In this document: positions 1 to 10,929 of the stretch, piece after piece
Position numbering within the stretch: the first letter of the stretch is position 1
Layout of the letters: the number at the start of each line of letters is the position of its first letter
DNA from: Tritrichomonas musculus
Taxonomy: Eukaryota > Parabasalia > Tritrichomonadida > Tritrichomonadidae
Length of the DNA stretch: 64,000 nucleotides
NCBI GenBank assembly: GCA_039105265.1
Contig: JAPFFF010000003.1
Coordinates: 806,001 to 870,000 of the forward strand
Direction of reading: 5' to 3'
The notes under the pieces: generated by a model
Databases searched by the model: none
What the model was told of the DNA's origin: nothing
What the model saw: the letters and a program-made list of their open reading frames with translations, nothing else
Translations under genes and position numbers: made by a program

Positions 1-1007
1 TTTTTCAATTGAAAACTTTCGATGAGTTTTGGTTGAACAATAAAAGTGCTTAATTTTTTTCACATTGCCATTTTCAGCATATTATCTATTATAATTTAAA
101 GCAGCAAAATATTCATTTAAATGAATTTCTTCATTAAGAAATTTCCGATTTCGATATCTCAAAAATAAATGACATACTATCAACTAAAATGAAAATTCAT
201 TGATTAATATAAATATTATAATTAATTAGATATCTTAAGGGACACCAATTTGCATTGTGATTTTATGAATATAATAATAATACTTATATACATATAATTT
301 AATGATAATTTAGCCTTCTTTAAAAGAGCGTTGATTTTGCAATATTGGTTAAAAATCAAGCAAGTGGAATAATAAATGAGTTTTTGATTTATTTCATTTT
401 ATTGTACTAAAAAAAATCAAGAACTAAAAGTTTCAAATAATAATGACTTCCAGTGTTTTCTCCTGTTTGGCAGATCCTGAGATATCTAAAAAAATCGTTA
501 GGACCAAGTTTTTCTTAAATGTCAAATGAGTGAATTCAGTTCACTTCATCAAGAACGGTGATGTTACTGCATGAATCAAGTTTTTTTTTTCAATGGTCAT
601 CTCGATCTGCGTTCGATTCTTCAATCACTCAATGTTGTTGATTATCTTTTACCTTCGTGACGACTATTTATGATTGAATCGTAAGTTGGACGATTTTTTT
701 TGTTTTTGAAATCATAATTGCGGCATGCATCTTTATTATATCCTGATCAAGAGAAGTTTTATGAATTTAGCCAAATATTCAATTTACTTGCATTTTTGTA
801 TTCATACAAAAGTTAAATCGGTTACTCAAAAAACTTTGACTTTTCTTATATTTGAAAAAAATGCTTTTTTCTTTGACAATTTTGTCACAGTTGATCTCAT
901 TATCAATGATTGGGAACAGGTCTCCAAGTTTTTTTATAAATTCTTCATTATCTAAAAGATTTGAAATTTTTCTAAGTTTGAATGAATGAAATGTGTTTTG
1001 CTAGATT
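1..1007. other. AT-rich intergenic, no supported gene
   Basis: No coding pattern I recognise in either strand. A 76-codon open frame at 725-955 (+) is Phe/Ile/Lys-rich with no family resemblance and is probably chance in AT-rich DNA. The 480-700 part is slightly less AT-biased and could be decayed coding sequence, but I could not read a convincing frame through it. Confidence 0.5.
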
Positions 1008-1508
1008 TTATCTAGATACGCACAATTCAAATGGTGCTGGCTGATTCCAAAAAATGCTATCAAAGTTGAAATTTTCTGGATTTTGATAGGTGCAATTGAT
1101 CCATGCTGGAATTCGTGAAAGTTGAGTTCCATCGGCCAATTCTAGAATGCAGCCAACTTTTGAATTGTGTGGAATTCTGGGTGTTCCGTCTTCAGAATCT
1201 GGTAAACATAAGTTAAAGCACCCATTATTATCACGAGAACATTTCGTTTCATGATCAGATGCATTCCAATTATTGAAGTCACCTACTAAGTGGATTGTTT
1301 TTGCTTTAAGATCCCATTCTTTATAATATATTGCATTTTCACGATGATGAAGCCGATAAAAAAGATATGATTGAGTATAATCGTCAATTGAACCATATTT
1401 TTCATTTATCGTTTCAAGAGCTTTTTTAAAATTATTATGGCGCTTAATTAAAGGTTCTTTGTATTCTCCAAGCCATTTATTGTCTTTTAAAATCTGAAAC
1501 TCTGCCAT
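1008..1508 (-). pseudogene. GBE1: 1,4-alpha-glucan branching enzyme, N-terminal fragment
   Basis: The 166-residue product matches the N-terminus of eukaryotic glycogen branching enzymes. It has a helical leader (about residues 1-50, with KYGSIDDYTQSYLFYRLHH), then a CBM48-type domain with KEWDLKAKTIHLVGDFNNWN, the carbohydrate-binding beta-sandwich signature, ending near the conserved W-D/N-P strand. Branching enzymes are about 680-750 residues; the GH13 catalytic barrel should follow at once (family SLRIYEAHVG region). Here the frame stops at a TAG after FELCVSR and nothing recognisable follows. I call it a 3'-truncated gene relic without catalytic residues. A short CBM48-only protein is possible but less likely. 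The start fits, with only AT-rich sequence upstream. Confidence 0.75.
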
Positions 1509-1739
1509 TCATTATTCCAAATGTCCAAAAATAAAAATGAACTTTAAAAAAAAAAAACATTCAAATAATTGAGAAATTTTGAATTCCGATCATATCACAT
1601 CATTAAAATTTTTATCGGAATTCAATGGATATGGTATTTTCATTTGAATTCCGATCACATCAATAAAATATTCAAATTTTTCATTTCACATCATTAAAAT
1701 TTCCTAAATCTATCTTCTGTTTTATTTGCTTATTACCTG

Positions 1740-2515
1740 AGTGATTTTGAATTTTTTTGAAAGATATGATTTTGAATTATATAAAAATTATGAAAAATAT
1801 TAAGAACATTGATGTCAAGTTTCTCATTCGTTAATAAGAGTTTCACAATTTCAATGTTTTCTTTTTCAACTGCCAAATATAATGCAGTCTTTTAAATTGT
1901 TATTATATCAAAATTTCATTGAAAGATATGATTTTGAATGGCATTGAAAGATATGTTTTTGAATGTAATTGAAAAATATGCTTTTATATTTTAACATAAT
2001 TAAATAAATATCAATTGATTTTGCATTAGCAGAATATTGAAAATTTCTTTTTTGTTTATATCTATAAATATATCTTTCAAAAATTTATCAACAAATTCAC
2101 AATAATCGTACTTGCACAAGTTGCAAAATGAAGATTCACTAATGGACTCACTTTTCAAAAATATGAAATTATAATATTTGAGACATTGATTGATTGTATA
2201 ATGCGAATTTTCTTTTACATTTTGCATGAAGTTGTTTGTGAAGTAATTTACAATGTCGTTGTGGTATCACTTGACTGATTCATAAAAGACTTGCTTGCAT
2301 GACCTATCATCTAATTTTGCAATATTTTCTTCGAGAAAGTGAATCATTTCTGCAATTTGGTAATGGATTGCCAAAGGCCACAACGATGCCGTTAATTCAA
2401 TACCTTCAAGTTTCAAAAAGTTAAATATTTGAATTGAGCCCAAAAATACAGCATATTCAATCAATGATATTCCACCATCTTCTTTACTACCTTGTTTTTT
2501 AAGTAAAAAAGAATA
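1740..2515 (-). pseudogene. Decayed DUF3447/ankyrin-repeat protein (copy 1)
   Basis: Read on the minus strand, one frame carries the trichomonad DUF3447 signature: EYAVFLGSIQIFNFLKLEGI, WPLAIHYQIAEMIHFLEENI, then HNDIVNYFTNNF. It is interrupted by an in-frame TGA at 2267-2269, where copy 2 (27290-28080) has Cys. Further down (about 1800-1895) an ankyrin-like stretch is readable, with TALYLAVEKENIEIVKLLL. The 5' end is lost near 2515, where similarity to copy 2 stops in an A/T run. This family usually has an N-terminal DUF3447 domain followed by ankyrin repeats, probably for protein-protein contacts. Non-functional as read. The 28 bp-scale repeats at about 1905-1985 (variants of TTGAAAGATATG) sit between the two parts. 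Confidence 0.75.
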
Positions 2516-3069
2516 AAAATTATATTTAAAATATTATACTGTATTTAATATATCAAAGGATTTTATGATTGAGATATTCTTTGTTATATTAACTAGATGT
2601 TTAATTGTAAACGGTTTTGTTGGTTTTTTTAATAAAAATAAGAAAATGTGTTAAAACATTTTAAGGTACAAATCTAGTATGTTTAAAAACCTCCACTTTT
2701 CCTGACAAAGTCCATTTCTTCGTTATTTCATGATTTTACATTCATGAAAATATAAAATAATATGAGTATATTAGATACTGTTATTTAATAATTAAACTGG
2801 TTTTAGTAAATCGGAACAACAAATTGACCTTGAATATCCGGTTTTGACATTTTTGAAAGAATAAATTATACAAAAAGTTTGATTTAAATTGACCATTTGT
2901 TCCGATTTACTGAAACCAGTTTAGATAGAAATGGAAAGAAGTAAAGAGTTATAGCAAGTAAAACTGCTGATTAATAACAGTTTAAATTTAATCTATAAAA
3001 TAATTATTATAAATTTTTAAATCTATATATATAATTAATAATTTTCTTATTTATTCAATAATGAAATAA
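2516..3069. other. Intergenic, AT-rich
   Basis: No gene seen apart from the small inverted-repeat element at 2795-2921. The stretch lies between the 3' end of glycyl-tRNA synthetase and the decayed DUF3447 gene. Confidence 0.5.
2795..2921. mobile_element. Small TA-flanked MITE (127 bp)
   Basis: The sequence starts AACTGGTTTTAGTAAATCGG and ends with its near-exact reverse complement. About 25 bp of terminal inverted repeat has one mismatch. TA lies on both sides (2793-2794 and 2922-2923), consistent with a mariner/Tc1-type target duplication. There is no coding capacity. Assignment to the mariner superfamily rests only on the TA flanks. Confidence 0.6.
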
Positions 3070-5034
3070 TTATTGATTATCTCCTTCTGTATCAATTTGA
3101 ACTGAAGGATATTTTTTCGAAATTGAATCCCATGTTTCTTCATTATTTAAGATTGCTTTAATTTCTTTAATGCAATCTTTAATAGACAGTCTTAATTGGC
3201 TCAATGAATCTCTTTCTCTAAGTGTCACTAATCCTTTATCAACTGTTTCAGTATCGAGAGTAATGGCAAATGGAATTCCAATTTCATCAGATCTCGAGTA
3301 CCTTTTCCCTATTGTAACAGCAGAATCATCGCAAAGATGTTCAATTTTAGCATGTTTAAGCAATTTTCTAATCTGATTATAAATTTCATCAGGAATCAAT
3401 TTTGAATACAATTTTAGTAAAACAACTTTATATGGCGCAAGGAATGGCTTAAGTCTTAACACCCTACGGAGGCCATCATCTCTAAGATAGTAATTATGCT
3501 CTAAAAGAGATGTTATAATTCTTCCAATACCAAATGATGGCTCAATAACATTTGGTATAAATGTTCTTGTGCTAACTTTAGTATCACACTTAAAAACGGT
3601 CACCATTGGGTAAGAAAGTTCTTTTCCTGCTACCTCGATTTTAGTTAAATCATTAAATCTTAGTTTATCTGTTTCTGAAAGAGATGAAATTGCATCAATT
3701 TCTTTTCCTTTTTCTGGCTTTCCTCCAATCAGCTTTTCTGCTTCATTATAATTATTATAAATTTTCTCTAATTCTTCATCTGGAATGTTTTCAAGTTCTG
3801 AAATGATATTAGCTGCATCTGCTTTAAATTGCTTGCCTAAAATAGCCTTGTTGGGTGTAATATGAACTTTAGACATAATGATTGGCTCTGGTAAAGAAAC
3901 GTTAATTCGAAATTGAGAATTTTCATTTTGGCCTTTTTTTGCAGTGGCATGACTATGCCTGCTAAGATCAAAAGCTTGTCTATCAGCAATTCCGACACAT
4001 TCAAGCCAAGATTTCATTGATTCTAAATATATTTCACAATCCCAGCAATCTCTAGCATAATGAGCTTTTTCATGATCACGATGCTGTCTAAATCTTAGTC
4101 GTTTTTGATCAATTCCAATTGAAACCATAAATAAGTATGTCCTTCCAATAAAATATGCAAGTGTTTTGTGGCAAACAACATGTTTATTAACTGCACTTTC
4201 AAGTGTCATTTCAACTGCTTCGGAATTGTCAATTGCTTGTTGATCAGCAGAAAAAAGAGCTATATTAAGATCTTTAACTGTATCAAACTTTGGAACATTG
4301 TTCAATTCATCTGGATCAACAAAATCTTCAATTTCGGCCATCATGAATTCACGGCACCTGACTAATTGGTTTCTTGGGGCAATATCATTTCGATAAGAAA
4401 CGCCAATTTGTGCGCAAGCAAATTGAAGTTTACCTCTATTGAAATCGAAAAGGCGAGGAAAGTTAACAAAAATGCCTTGAGCTGTTTCCGGTCTTAAAAA
4501 GCCAGGTATTGCACGATTTCCGGGTCCTATTTTTGTGTTAAACATTAAATTAAAAGCAACGCAATTTGAGAGCGGATTTCCATTTGGAGATGTTATGTTC
4601 CAACGCTGAATGCAGTCATCAAGTTCTTGGCAAGTCATATCTGAAGCTGATTTTAGATCACGGTGAATTTCTTCTTTTTGAACTTCATTTTCGCATTCGT
4701 CATATTTTTTTTGAAGAGCCTGTTCACTAAGTTGATCAGCACGATATAACATTTTATCTACAGTATCGGTCAACATGTAATCAGCAAATTTTGCCGTATG
4801 TCCTGAACTCTCTAAAACTTTATATGGTGTCAGCATTGAGCAGCGTACTTCAACCATGTCATCTTCCAGAACAAAATGGTCTCGCCAATGGGCTAAAAGG
4901 TTACGTTCAATCCCAAAGCCGGAAGGTCCAAGATCATAAAGTCCTGCAACACCACCATAAACTTCAAAGGAAGGGCAAAAGAAAAATCTTTGGAGTTCAA
5001 GATTTTCTAATGTGGTACGAGTATCTTTCGTCAT
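3070..5034 (-). CDS. GARS: Glycyl-tRNA synthetase (eukaryotic/archaeal alpha2 type)
   Basis: Charges tRNA-Gly in the cytosol. The 654-residue product is full length for the alpha2 class IIc enzyme. Visible in order: motif 1 region with FEVYGGVAGLYDLGPSG (about residue 25), a lineage-typical insertion (about 85-165), motif 2 with FLRPETAQGIFVNF (about 178) and YRNDIAPRNQLVRCREFMMAE, a middle insertion (about 285-480), motif 3 EPSFGIGRII (about 498), and the C-terminal anticodon-binding domain beginning LAPYKVVLL (about 530). There are no frameshifts or internal stops. Start choice: the ATG at 5034 is about 8-15 nt from an initiator-like motif (5041-5051). This is the only clearly intact housekeeping gene in the first 20 kb, among decayed neighbours. 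Confidence 0.96.
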   Translation of the reverse strand: MTKDTRTTLENLELQRFFFCPSFEVYGGVAGLYDLGPSGFGIERNLLAHWRDHFVLEDDMVEVRCSMLTPYKVLESSGHTAKFADYMLTDTVDKMLYRADQLSEQALQKKYDECENEVQKEEIHRDLKSASDMTCQELDDCIQRWNITSPNGNPLSNCVAFNLMFNTKIGPGNRAIPGFLRPETAQGIFVNFPRLFDFNRGKLQFACAQIGVSYRNDIAPRNQLVRCREFMMAEIEDFVDPDELNNVPKFDTVKDLNIALFSADQQAIDNSEAVEMTLESAVNKHVVCHKTLAYFIGRTYLFMVSIGIDQKRLRFRQHRDHEKAHYARDCWDCEIYLESMKSWLECVGIADRQAFDLSRHSHATAKKGQNENSQFRINVSLPEPIIMSKVHITPNKAILGKQFKADAANIISELENIPDEELEKIYNNYNEAEKLIGGKPEKGKEIDAISSLSETDKLRFNDLTKIEVAGKELSYPMVTVFKCDTKVSTRTFIPNVIEPSFGIGRIITSLLEHNYYLRDDGLRRVLRLKPFLAPYKVVLLKLYSKLIPDEIYNQIRKLLKHAKIEHLCDDSAVTIGKRYSRSDEIGIPFAITLDTETVDKGLVTLRERDSLSQLRLSIKDCIKEIKAILNNEETWDSISKKYPSVQIDTEGDNQ

Positions 5035-5040
5035 TTAAAA

Positions 5041-5051
5041 AAATGAAATGA
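5041..5051 (-). promoter_or_regulatory. Trichomonad-type initiator (Inr) of GlyRS
   Basis: On the minus strand this reads TCATTTCATTT, two overlapping matches to the trichomonad Inr consensus TCA+1Y(T/A). It lies directly upstream of the GlyRS ATG, giving a predicted 5' leader of roughly 8-15 nt. The motif is seen; the transcription start is inferred. Confidence 0.6.
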
Positions 5052-5273
5052 TCATGGTCATATTTAATTGAAAAAGACATGATGTTAACTGATAAAATTT
5101 TGCGTTTAAGAATCAAACTTTTTCAATTAAATCAAAATAGAAATAAAACTTTTTTAATGCATAAACCATTTAAAATTTGAACGGTTAAACATTAACGTTA
5201 ATGTTACATAACATTTAAAATTTAAAAATGTCATAAAAAATAACAAAAAGTAAAAAAAAAAAAAAAATATTTT

Positions 5274-5278
5274 TCATA
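5274..5278 (+). promoter_or_regulatory. Initiator-like motif of the amino-acid transporter
   Basis: TCATA with the predicted +1 A about 5 nt upstream of the ATG at 5281. Very short 5' leaders are normal in trichomonads. Confidence 0.5.
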
Positions 5279-5550
5279 TAATGTCAAATCAAAGTGATAT
5301 AAATGACGCATCATTATCAGATAGCATTGAAGAAAATACAACAGCAACTCTAAGTTCAAATCTTTCAAATTTAAACAAAAAAAATGATCATTCTTTTGAA
5401 TCAGAATATGCAGGAGAAGGAGAAGAAGAAGATAAAGAAGATCAATCGGAAAATACTTCAGGGACATTCGTCACTATAGTAAACCTATTGAATTCATTAC
5501 TAGGTGCAGGTATTTTAGGAGTACCAAATTCATTTATTAACCTTGGTATA

Positions 5551-7181
5551 GTGTGGTGAAAAAGTTTTTGAATCAATTCTAACTCAATCAATATTGAACG
5601 ATTTTAGTTTTTTTAATTTTAAATATTTAGATAATTAATATCTTTATAAGTTTAGAAAATATCAAAATGAAAAAAATTTTATTGATGGAAATATTGAGCT
5701 TTAAAATAAACCGTGTTGACTAAATTTTTCAAAAAAATGTATATTTAATAAAAATAGTTCAAACAGCTCAATCCTTGTATATTGAACAATATTTTAATAT
5801 AAATCAATACATTGTTATGTGCTGTATATTATGTTATATAACAATTTAAAATACAATTTTTTTTGAAAGAATAAATTAATATTGTTTTGATATAATCAAA
5901 AATCTCATTTTTGGTGAAGTGAAAAAAACATTAAAAAATTTATATTAAAATTAAAAAAATGTTATTTTATTAAATTAAAAATCTGGATATTCCCCATTGC
6001 AATCTATTACTTTTTTAATTCTTTCAATCCATTCATTATATACTTGAATCCATGTTGATTCATCAATATTTTGGATGATTTCAACCACTGCATCAATTAG
6101 CTCTTTTTGTGAGGAAAAACGGTTACCTTTCAATTTGTTCTTTAAGTAGCCATAAAGGAAGAAGTCATTAAGGCTGATATCAGGGGAGTAAGGGGGATGT
6201 GGTAACCTTTCAATGTGTAATTCATTCATCTTTTGTTGTGCAACAATGGAATTGTGAGGCTTCGCATTGTCCATGTGCAATCGAACTTTATATGTTAAAA
6301 TAGAGCCTTTAATATTATCGGCCGCTGTTTTAAGATGTGGAAGAATCTTGTTTGCGAAGTACTCTCCAGTAAAAGTTTCATTTTGAGGGAGAACGTTTAC
6401 GTAAACTATGCCTTTAATACAAAAAGCTGTAAAAAACATAACTTTTTCATCGTTAATTGCATGATTAACGTTTTCAGGCCTTTTCTGGCCACAAGACCAG
6501 AAACCGTCAGAACCATACTGCAAGAAGAACCAAGACTCGTCAGCAGTGATCACTTTCATCGTTTGTCTTTTTGTTAATGATTGTAAAATTGATAGAAGTT
6601 CCTTCGATTGTTTCACTCTATTTGCTTTTTGAATTTCTGTAAGATCATGAGGAACCCAATGACAACATAACTTTCTCATATTCAAATCTTCTGTCAAAAT
6701 CCTTTTAACAGTATTTTTATCAATTTTCGCAATGCGTGCTATATAACGGCATGATGCGAATGGAAATTCGTCGATTAGTTTTTTAACTTCATCTATCTTT
6801 TCAAAAAGTTTGGGTCTTCCAGACCGAGGCAAATCAATAACAGTTTTTCTTCCTCTGTTAAATTGATGAACCCAATAATATATCGTGGGTGATGAAGGAC
6901 ATGCATCTTTATATGTTTCTTGCATGTAATGATAAATCTCTTGAGTGCTTTTTTTTTAAGCCATAAACTATGAATAACATACCGAAATTCCATATTCTTT
7001 TTTTTAAAAAAATAAACGTATAATTTTTCAAAGGTTTATAACTTTTTATTAAATTATCATTTAATCATATAATTAGAATATTTCAAGCAACATGTAATCC
7101 ACTATTTATTTATTAAACATTTTTAAATAAAAAGTCAATATACAAAAAATTATAAAATATTCAAAAACTTTTTCACCACAC
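5551..7181. mobile_element. mariner-family transposon (1631 bp)
   Basis: Perfect 23 bp terminal inverted repeats (left 5551-5573 starting GTGTGGTGAAAAAG; right 7159-7181), flanked by TA on both sides (5549-5550 and 7182-7183), the mariner target duplication. It contains one DD34D transposase on the minus strand. Similar in kind to the Tvmar elements of Trichomonas, but I cannot say whether it is the same family. The intact inverted repeats suggest recent arrival; the transposase has a frameshift. Confidence 0.9.
5975..6993 (-). pseudogene. mariner transposase (DD34D), one frameshift near the N-terminus
   Basis: Cut-and-paste transposase. The N-terminal start (MEFRYVIHSLWLKKK, from 6993) is in a different frame from the body. 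The switch is at a 9-A run (plus-strand T run 6949-6957), and one extra A would join them. In the body: helix-turn-helix region, IDLPRSGRPKLFEK linker, WVPHDLTEIQK motif (family WVPHELT), first catalytic Asp in TADESWFF, second in HMDNAKPHNS, third in YSPDISLNDFF with exactly 34 residues between the last two. The body alone is 316 codons from an internal Met. The joined length of about 340 residues is normal for mariner. Either a dead copy or a homopolymer sequencing error. Confidence 0.9.
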
Positions 7182-8192
7182 TATATATTTCCATCAATAA
7201 TTTTATTAATTTTTATGACAATATTATCTCATTTTGGTACAATTATAACGATAAAGCTGCAAAAAGTTCTCAATGCAGAAGGTTTTCCAGATATTGCTTT
7301 CAAGTTAATGGGACGCCCAGGATCCATATTCCTAGCAATCATGTCTCTTTTTTATTTACAATCATGTCAACTTTCATATCTTATTTTGGGAAGCGATATG
7401 ATTATTTCATTTTTTGGTATTGGTAATATTAATATGTCAACAATGTGGAGGCGCGCCTTAGTTGTTTTGATATATGCCTTTTGTATTCCAATCGCACTTT
7501 CGATTCCAAAAAAAAAGCCATACCTTAAATATATTTCAACCACAACTACAATCATTGTAATTTACTTTGACATTTCCATGGTCATCAAAGGAGTAATTTA
7601 TTTCCATAATCATCATGGGATTAATCCATCTGTATCAAATGCAAGAATTGATATTAATGTTTTCTCTTCCCTATCAATATATTCACTCGCATTTGCTCTT
7701 CCAGTTGTTGTTCTTCCTGTAATTATGAAGTACGAAAGAAACCTGCAAAAGAGGTATAAAGCTTCTGGTGCTTCACTTATTTTATGCTTTATTCTTGTTT
7801 TTTTACCAGGTATTTTTGGTTATCTGATTTTTGGAGACCAAACAAAGCCAAATATCACTCAAAATTTTGCTGATAAAGATATCCTTATAGTAATTGTGCG
7901 TATTGGATTCATATTTGTTGTATCTTTTGCATATGTTTCAATGTCCAGAAGCAGTATCATTAATTGGTCCGATATTATTTTTAAAAATTCAAATCCAGAT
8001 GCTGGGTTAGTTAGGAAAAGAGTGATTTGCCTTTTTTTAACCAATATAATTTCGCTCCTTATTGCAATGTTTCTTTCAAACGCAAAGCCTGCATTAAATA
8101 TTGCCGGTTCAATTGGAGGATGTATGTCCGATTTTTTTTTCCGAGCGATTCTGTGGATAAAATACTCAAATGATAAATGGTATCTTTGGAAA

Positions 8193-8848
8193 TAGAGTTT
8201 TTCAGAATTATCGGTTAGTTTTCAAATTTGAATGCTTCATTCAATTTCCTTTCAATTTTTTGAGGCAAACATGCAAGGTAGTCGTTTCTCGTGCACTAAA
8301 AGATTTCAAAGTTTCTTATTTCCAAAAAAATATTCTTATGGTCGTATATCATATGAATTTAGGATTCTTTATTCTTCAATTTCTTTTTGGAAGAAAATTA
8401 GTTAATATTATTTTAGAAAAATTTCTCCATATTTTTACTTTAGTAATCTGATGATTTGCTTCTAGTGTTGAAAGAAAATGAACAAATAGTGCCTAATTTA
8501 CTTTTTATTAAATTTTTGAAAAAGATACTGAATCTTTAATGCAAAAAATGTATTAAAATCTCCTTAATTTTTATATATGATTCATATAAAAATATTTAAT
8601 TACAGAAATATATACATAAATTAAATAAATGTATTTAATATAATTATAATGTTCATTATCGATCAGCATATTTCATTAACATCAGTTTATTTTTGAAATT
8701 ATTTGAACATGCACTAAATATACAGTTTATTTTATTACAGAAAAGCTGATATTATTCATTTTTTTTTTAATGGAAATAAAAATCTTTTTATATTTTGAAT
8801 AGTTTATATTTATATTTTTCTGCGCAAAAAGCGGTTGGAAAAACTTTA
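8193..8848. mobile_element. hAT-like non-autonomous element (656 bp)
   Basis: Flanked by an exact 8 bp direct repeat TTTGGAAA (8185-8192 and 8849-8856). Its ends are inverted: left TAGAGTTTTTC, right reverse complement TAAAGTTTTTC (10 of 11 match). An 8 bp duplication and TA(G)AG-type ends are the hAT superfamily pattern. Excising it with one duplicate restores the transporter frame exactly. A 93-codon frame inside (8170-8451) starts outside the element and has no resemblance to a transposase, so I treat the element as non-autonomous. Confidence 0.75.
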
Positions 8849-8964
8849 TTTGGAAAAATATATTATGTATCACTTTTGCAGTTTTTGGATTAGTTACGGC
8901 TGTTATTTCTACTTATCAAGCCGTTCTTGACGCAATTGATGCGTTTTCCAATCTAGATAATTAA

Positions 8965-10929
8965 GGATAATCTAATGGCTTAGAGGTATTCAAGTTAAGA
9001 GGGTTTAACGGTCATAATTAACGTAGAATTTCTTTTTTACAAAAATAAAAGCTTTCTAATATTTTTACTTGTGAATTTATCAAAACAGTTCTTTATAACT
9101 CATTGTCAATATTGATATCATTAGAACGTAGGAAACTCTCAGATTTTTATGAAATTAAAATATAATAAAAATTAATTTTTTACAAGATTATTTTGGTATA
9201 TTTCATTTTTTAATTTTGCCTAGAAGCTGAATCATAACCTAAATAATTTCCCAAAATTGAAAGGAATTTAGATAATATTCCATTCAATTTGTACCTTTAA
9301 AACGACTTTTTTAAAAAATTGTGGCTTTGGAATTTATTTAAATTTTAATAAAATAATACACATATAATAATATACAATTTATTAAATTCTCATATATTGT
9401 ATCGTTGCTGGTGGTGCTGTGTGATGCGATTTATCAAAGAAATCACAAATTTTTGCCAAAATGTAAATTATTATTTTCTGAATTTTTAAATTTTGAAGGA
9501 ATTGAATAAATTCTTTCAAATATATTTTCTGAAGATTTATAACTATTTTGAAATAATTCTTTCAATTTTTGAATAGGCGATGACTCCTTTTTCATCTCGA
9601 TGACTACTTTTTCACGGTACTAGTATAAAAAATTTTGTTCCAAAGCAAATTTGAATGAAAAGTATTCAAAAAAGTATTCAATTTTTGCACACCCCATAAG
9701 TATCTTCCCATATCAAAACTTTTCAACGCCATTTATAATATGCAATCAATAAGAAAATAAAACAGAAAAGGATTCAAATGTGAAAATGGATTTAAATGTG
9801 ATCAAAAAATTTTTAAAATTTTTTAAAATTTTTTATTTATTTTTTATTTTTCTTTAGATACAAAGACTTTGGTAATAAATGAAATATATCAATATGTTAA
9901 GCACTTAATAGTTGATATAAACAAATATAGCATTCGAACCAAAAATTGAAATTTTAGCATTTTTTCTATTGCTGAAGATGAAAAAATAATTCGTTATATA
10001 CTTTTTATTAGTAAATACTTATTCATTACATGATCCAAATATCTGATTTTTTCACTTTTTTATGCAATCATTTTCTAACCATTTAATTGGTATGATCAAA
10101 AAATTTCGATGATTTCACGTTGATTAAAACATAATGAACAACAAAAAATTCATTAGAAAATCCTGTGAGAATTGTTTTTTTGGGATTGATTTAAGAGGAG
10201 CTTTGAAAATATTGAATACCCATAGAAATAAATTCAATGCGTATTCAATAATTTCTGTGCAAATTCAATTTTTTTCAATTTTTTTCAATTAAATTTCAAT
10301 CCAACTTTATCCTTAAATACTAAATATCATTTATATTTTTAATTATATATATAATTTTCATTTGATAATATAATAATAAAATAATGTTAAAATGGAACTA
10401 CTATGTTAGAAATATATAAAACCATATTTTATGCTTTTTTATGAATTATTTTGAAAATTCAATTTTTTTCAATTTATGATGAATATTAACTTCATTATTG
10501 CTAAAGCATTTAATGCAATATAATAGCAATATATTGCTATCGAAGATTTTGTTAAAAATGACTGCTCTACTCATTAACAATTCGATAAATTATGAAAATT
10601 CATAAAAGTTGCAAAAATTCGATACCTACAGTTAACAGTCAAATTATTAAATTCTCAAAAGATGTAATACATTGCATCAAATATTAATGTAGAGTATTAA
10701 GGTAGTATTCCTTTTATATATAAAGAAATCATCATTTTTCTGAAAAACAATTAAATGAAGGAAAAAATCATATTTAAAGAATGCTTACTTTAAATAGCCA
10801 TTAAAATAGAATATATATAAAGTATTATAGACTAATCTATTAAAAGTATTGAATTATTCCAAATTGTTCATGAGAAAAACTTATTTTAAATTCATTCAAA
10901 AAAGTGAAGGAAACTTTTGTCCCGAAATT
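8965..10929. other. AT-rich intergenic, about 2 kb
   Basis: No gene or RNA recognised. Noted only: a short direct repeat around 9580-9620 (CGATGACT-CTTTTTCA repeated) and A/T homopolymers. Possibly old transposon or gene debris beyond recognition. Confidence 0.4.

Larger units (their letters stand above)
5281..8964 (+). pseudogene. Amino-acid/auxin permease-type transporter, interrupted by two transposons
   Basis: Three exon-like pieces of one SLC38/AAAP-family transporter: 5281-5550 (acidic N-terminus, then TM1 with LLNSLLGAGILGVPNSF), 7185-8192 (most membrane segments, e.g. FALPVVVLPVIMKYERNL) and 8857-8964 (last TM, FGLVTAVISTYQAVLDAIDAF, then TAA). The pieces are split by a mariner (5551-7181) and a hAT-like element (8193-8848). 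Removing the second with one 8 bp duplicate rejoins the frame exactly (W-K to N-I-L). At the mariner site the frame is open across the junction only if both TA copies stay; a clean one-TA empty site is out of frame by 2 nt, so a small indel in the TA run also occurred. The family imports amino acids with Na+/H+ at membranes. As it stands the allele cannot encode the whole carrier. Confidence 0.88.
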
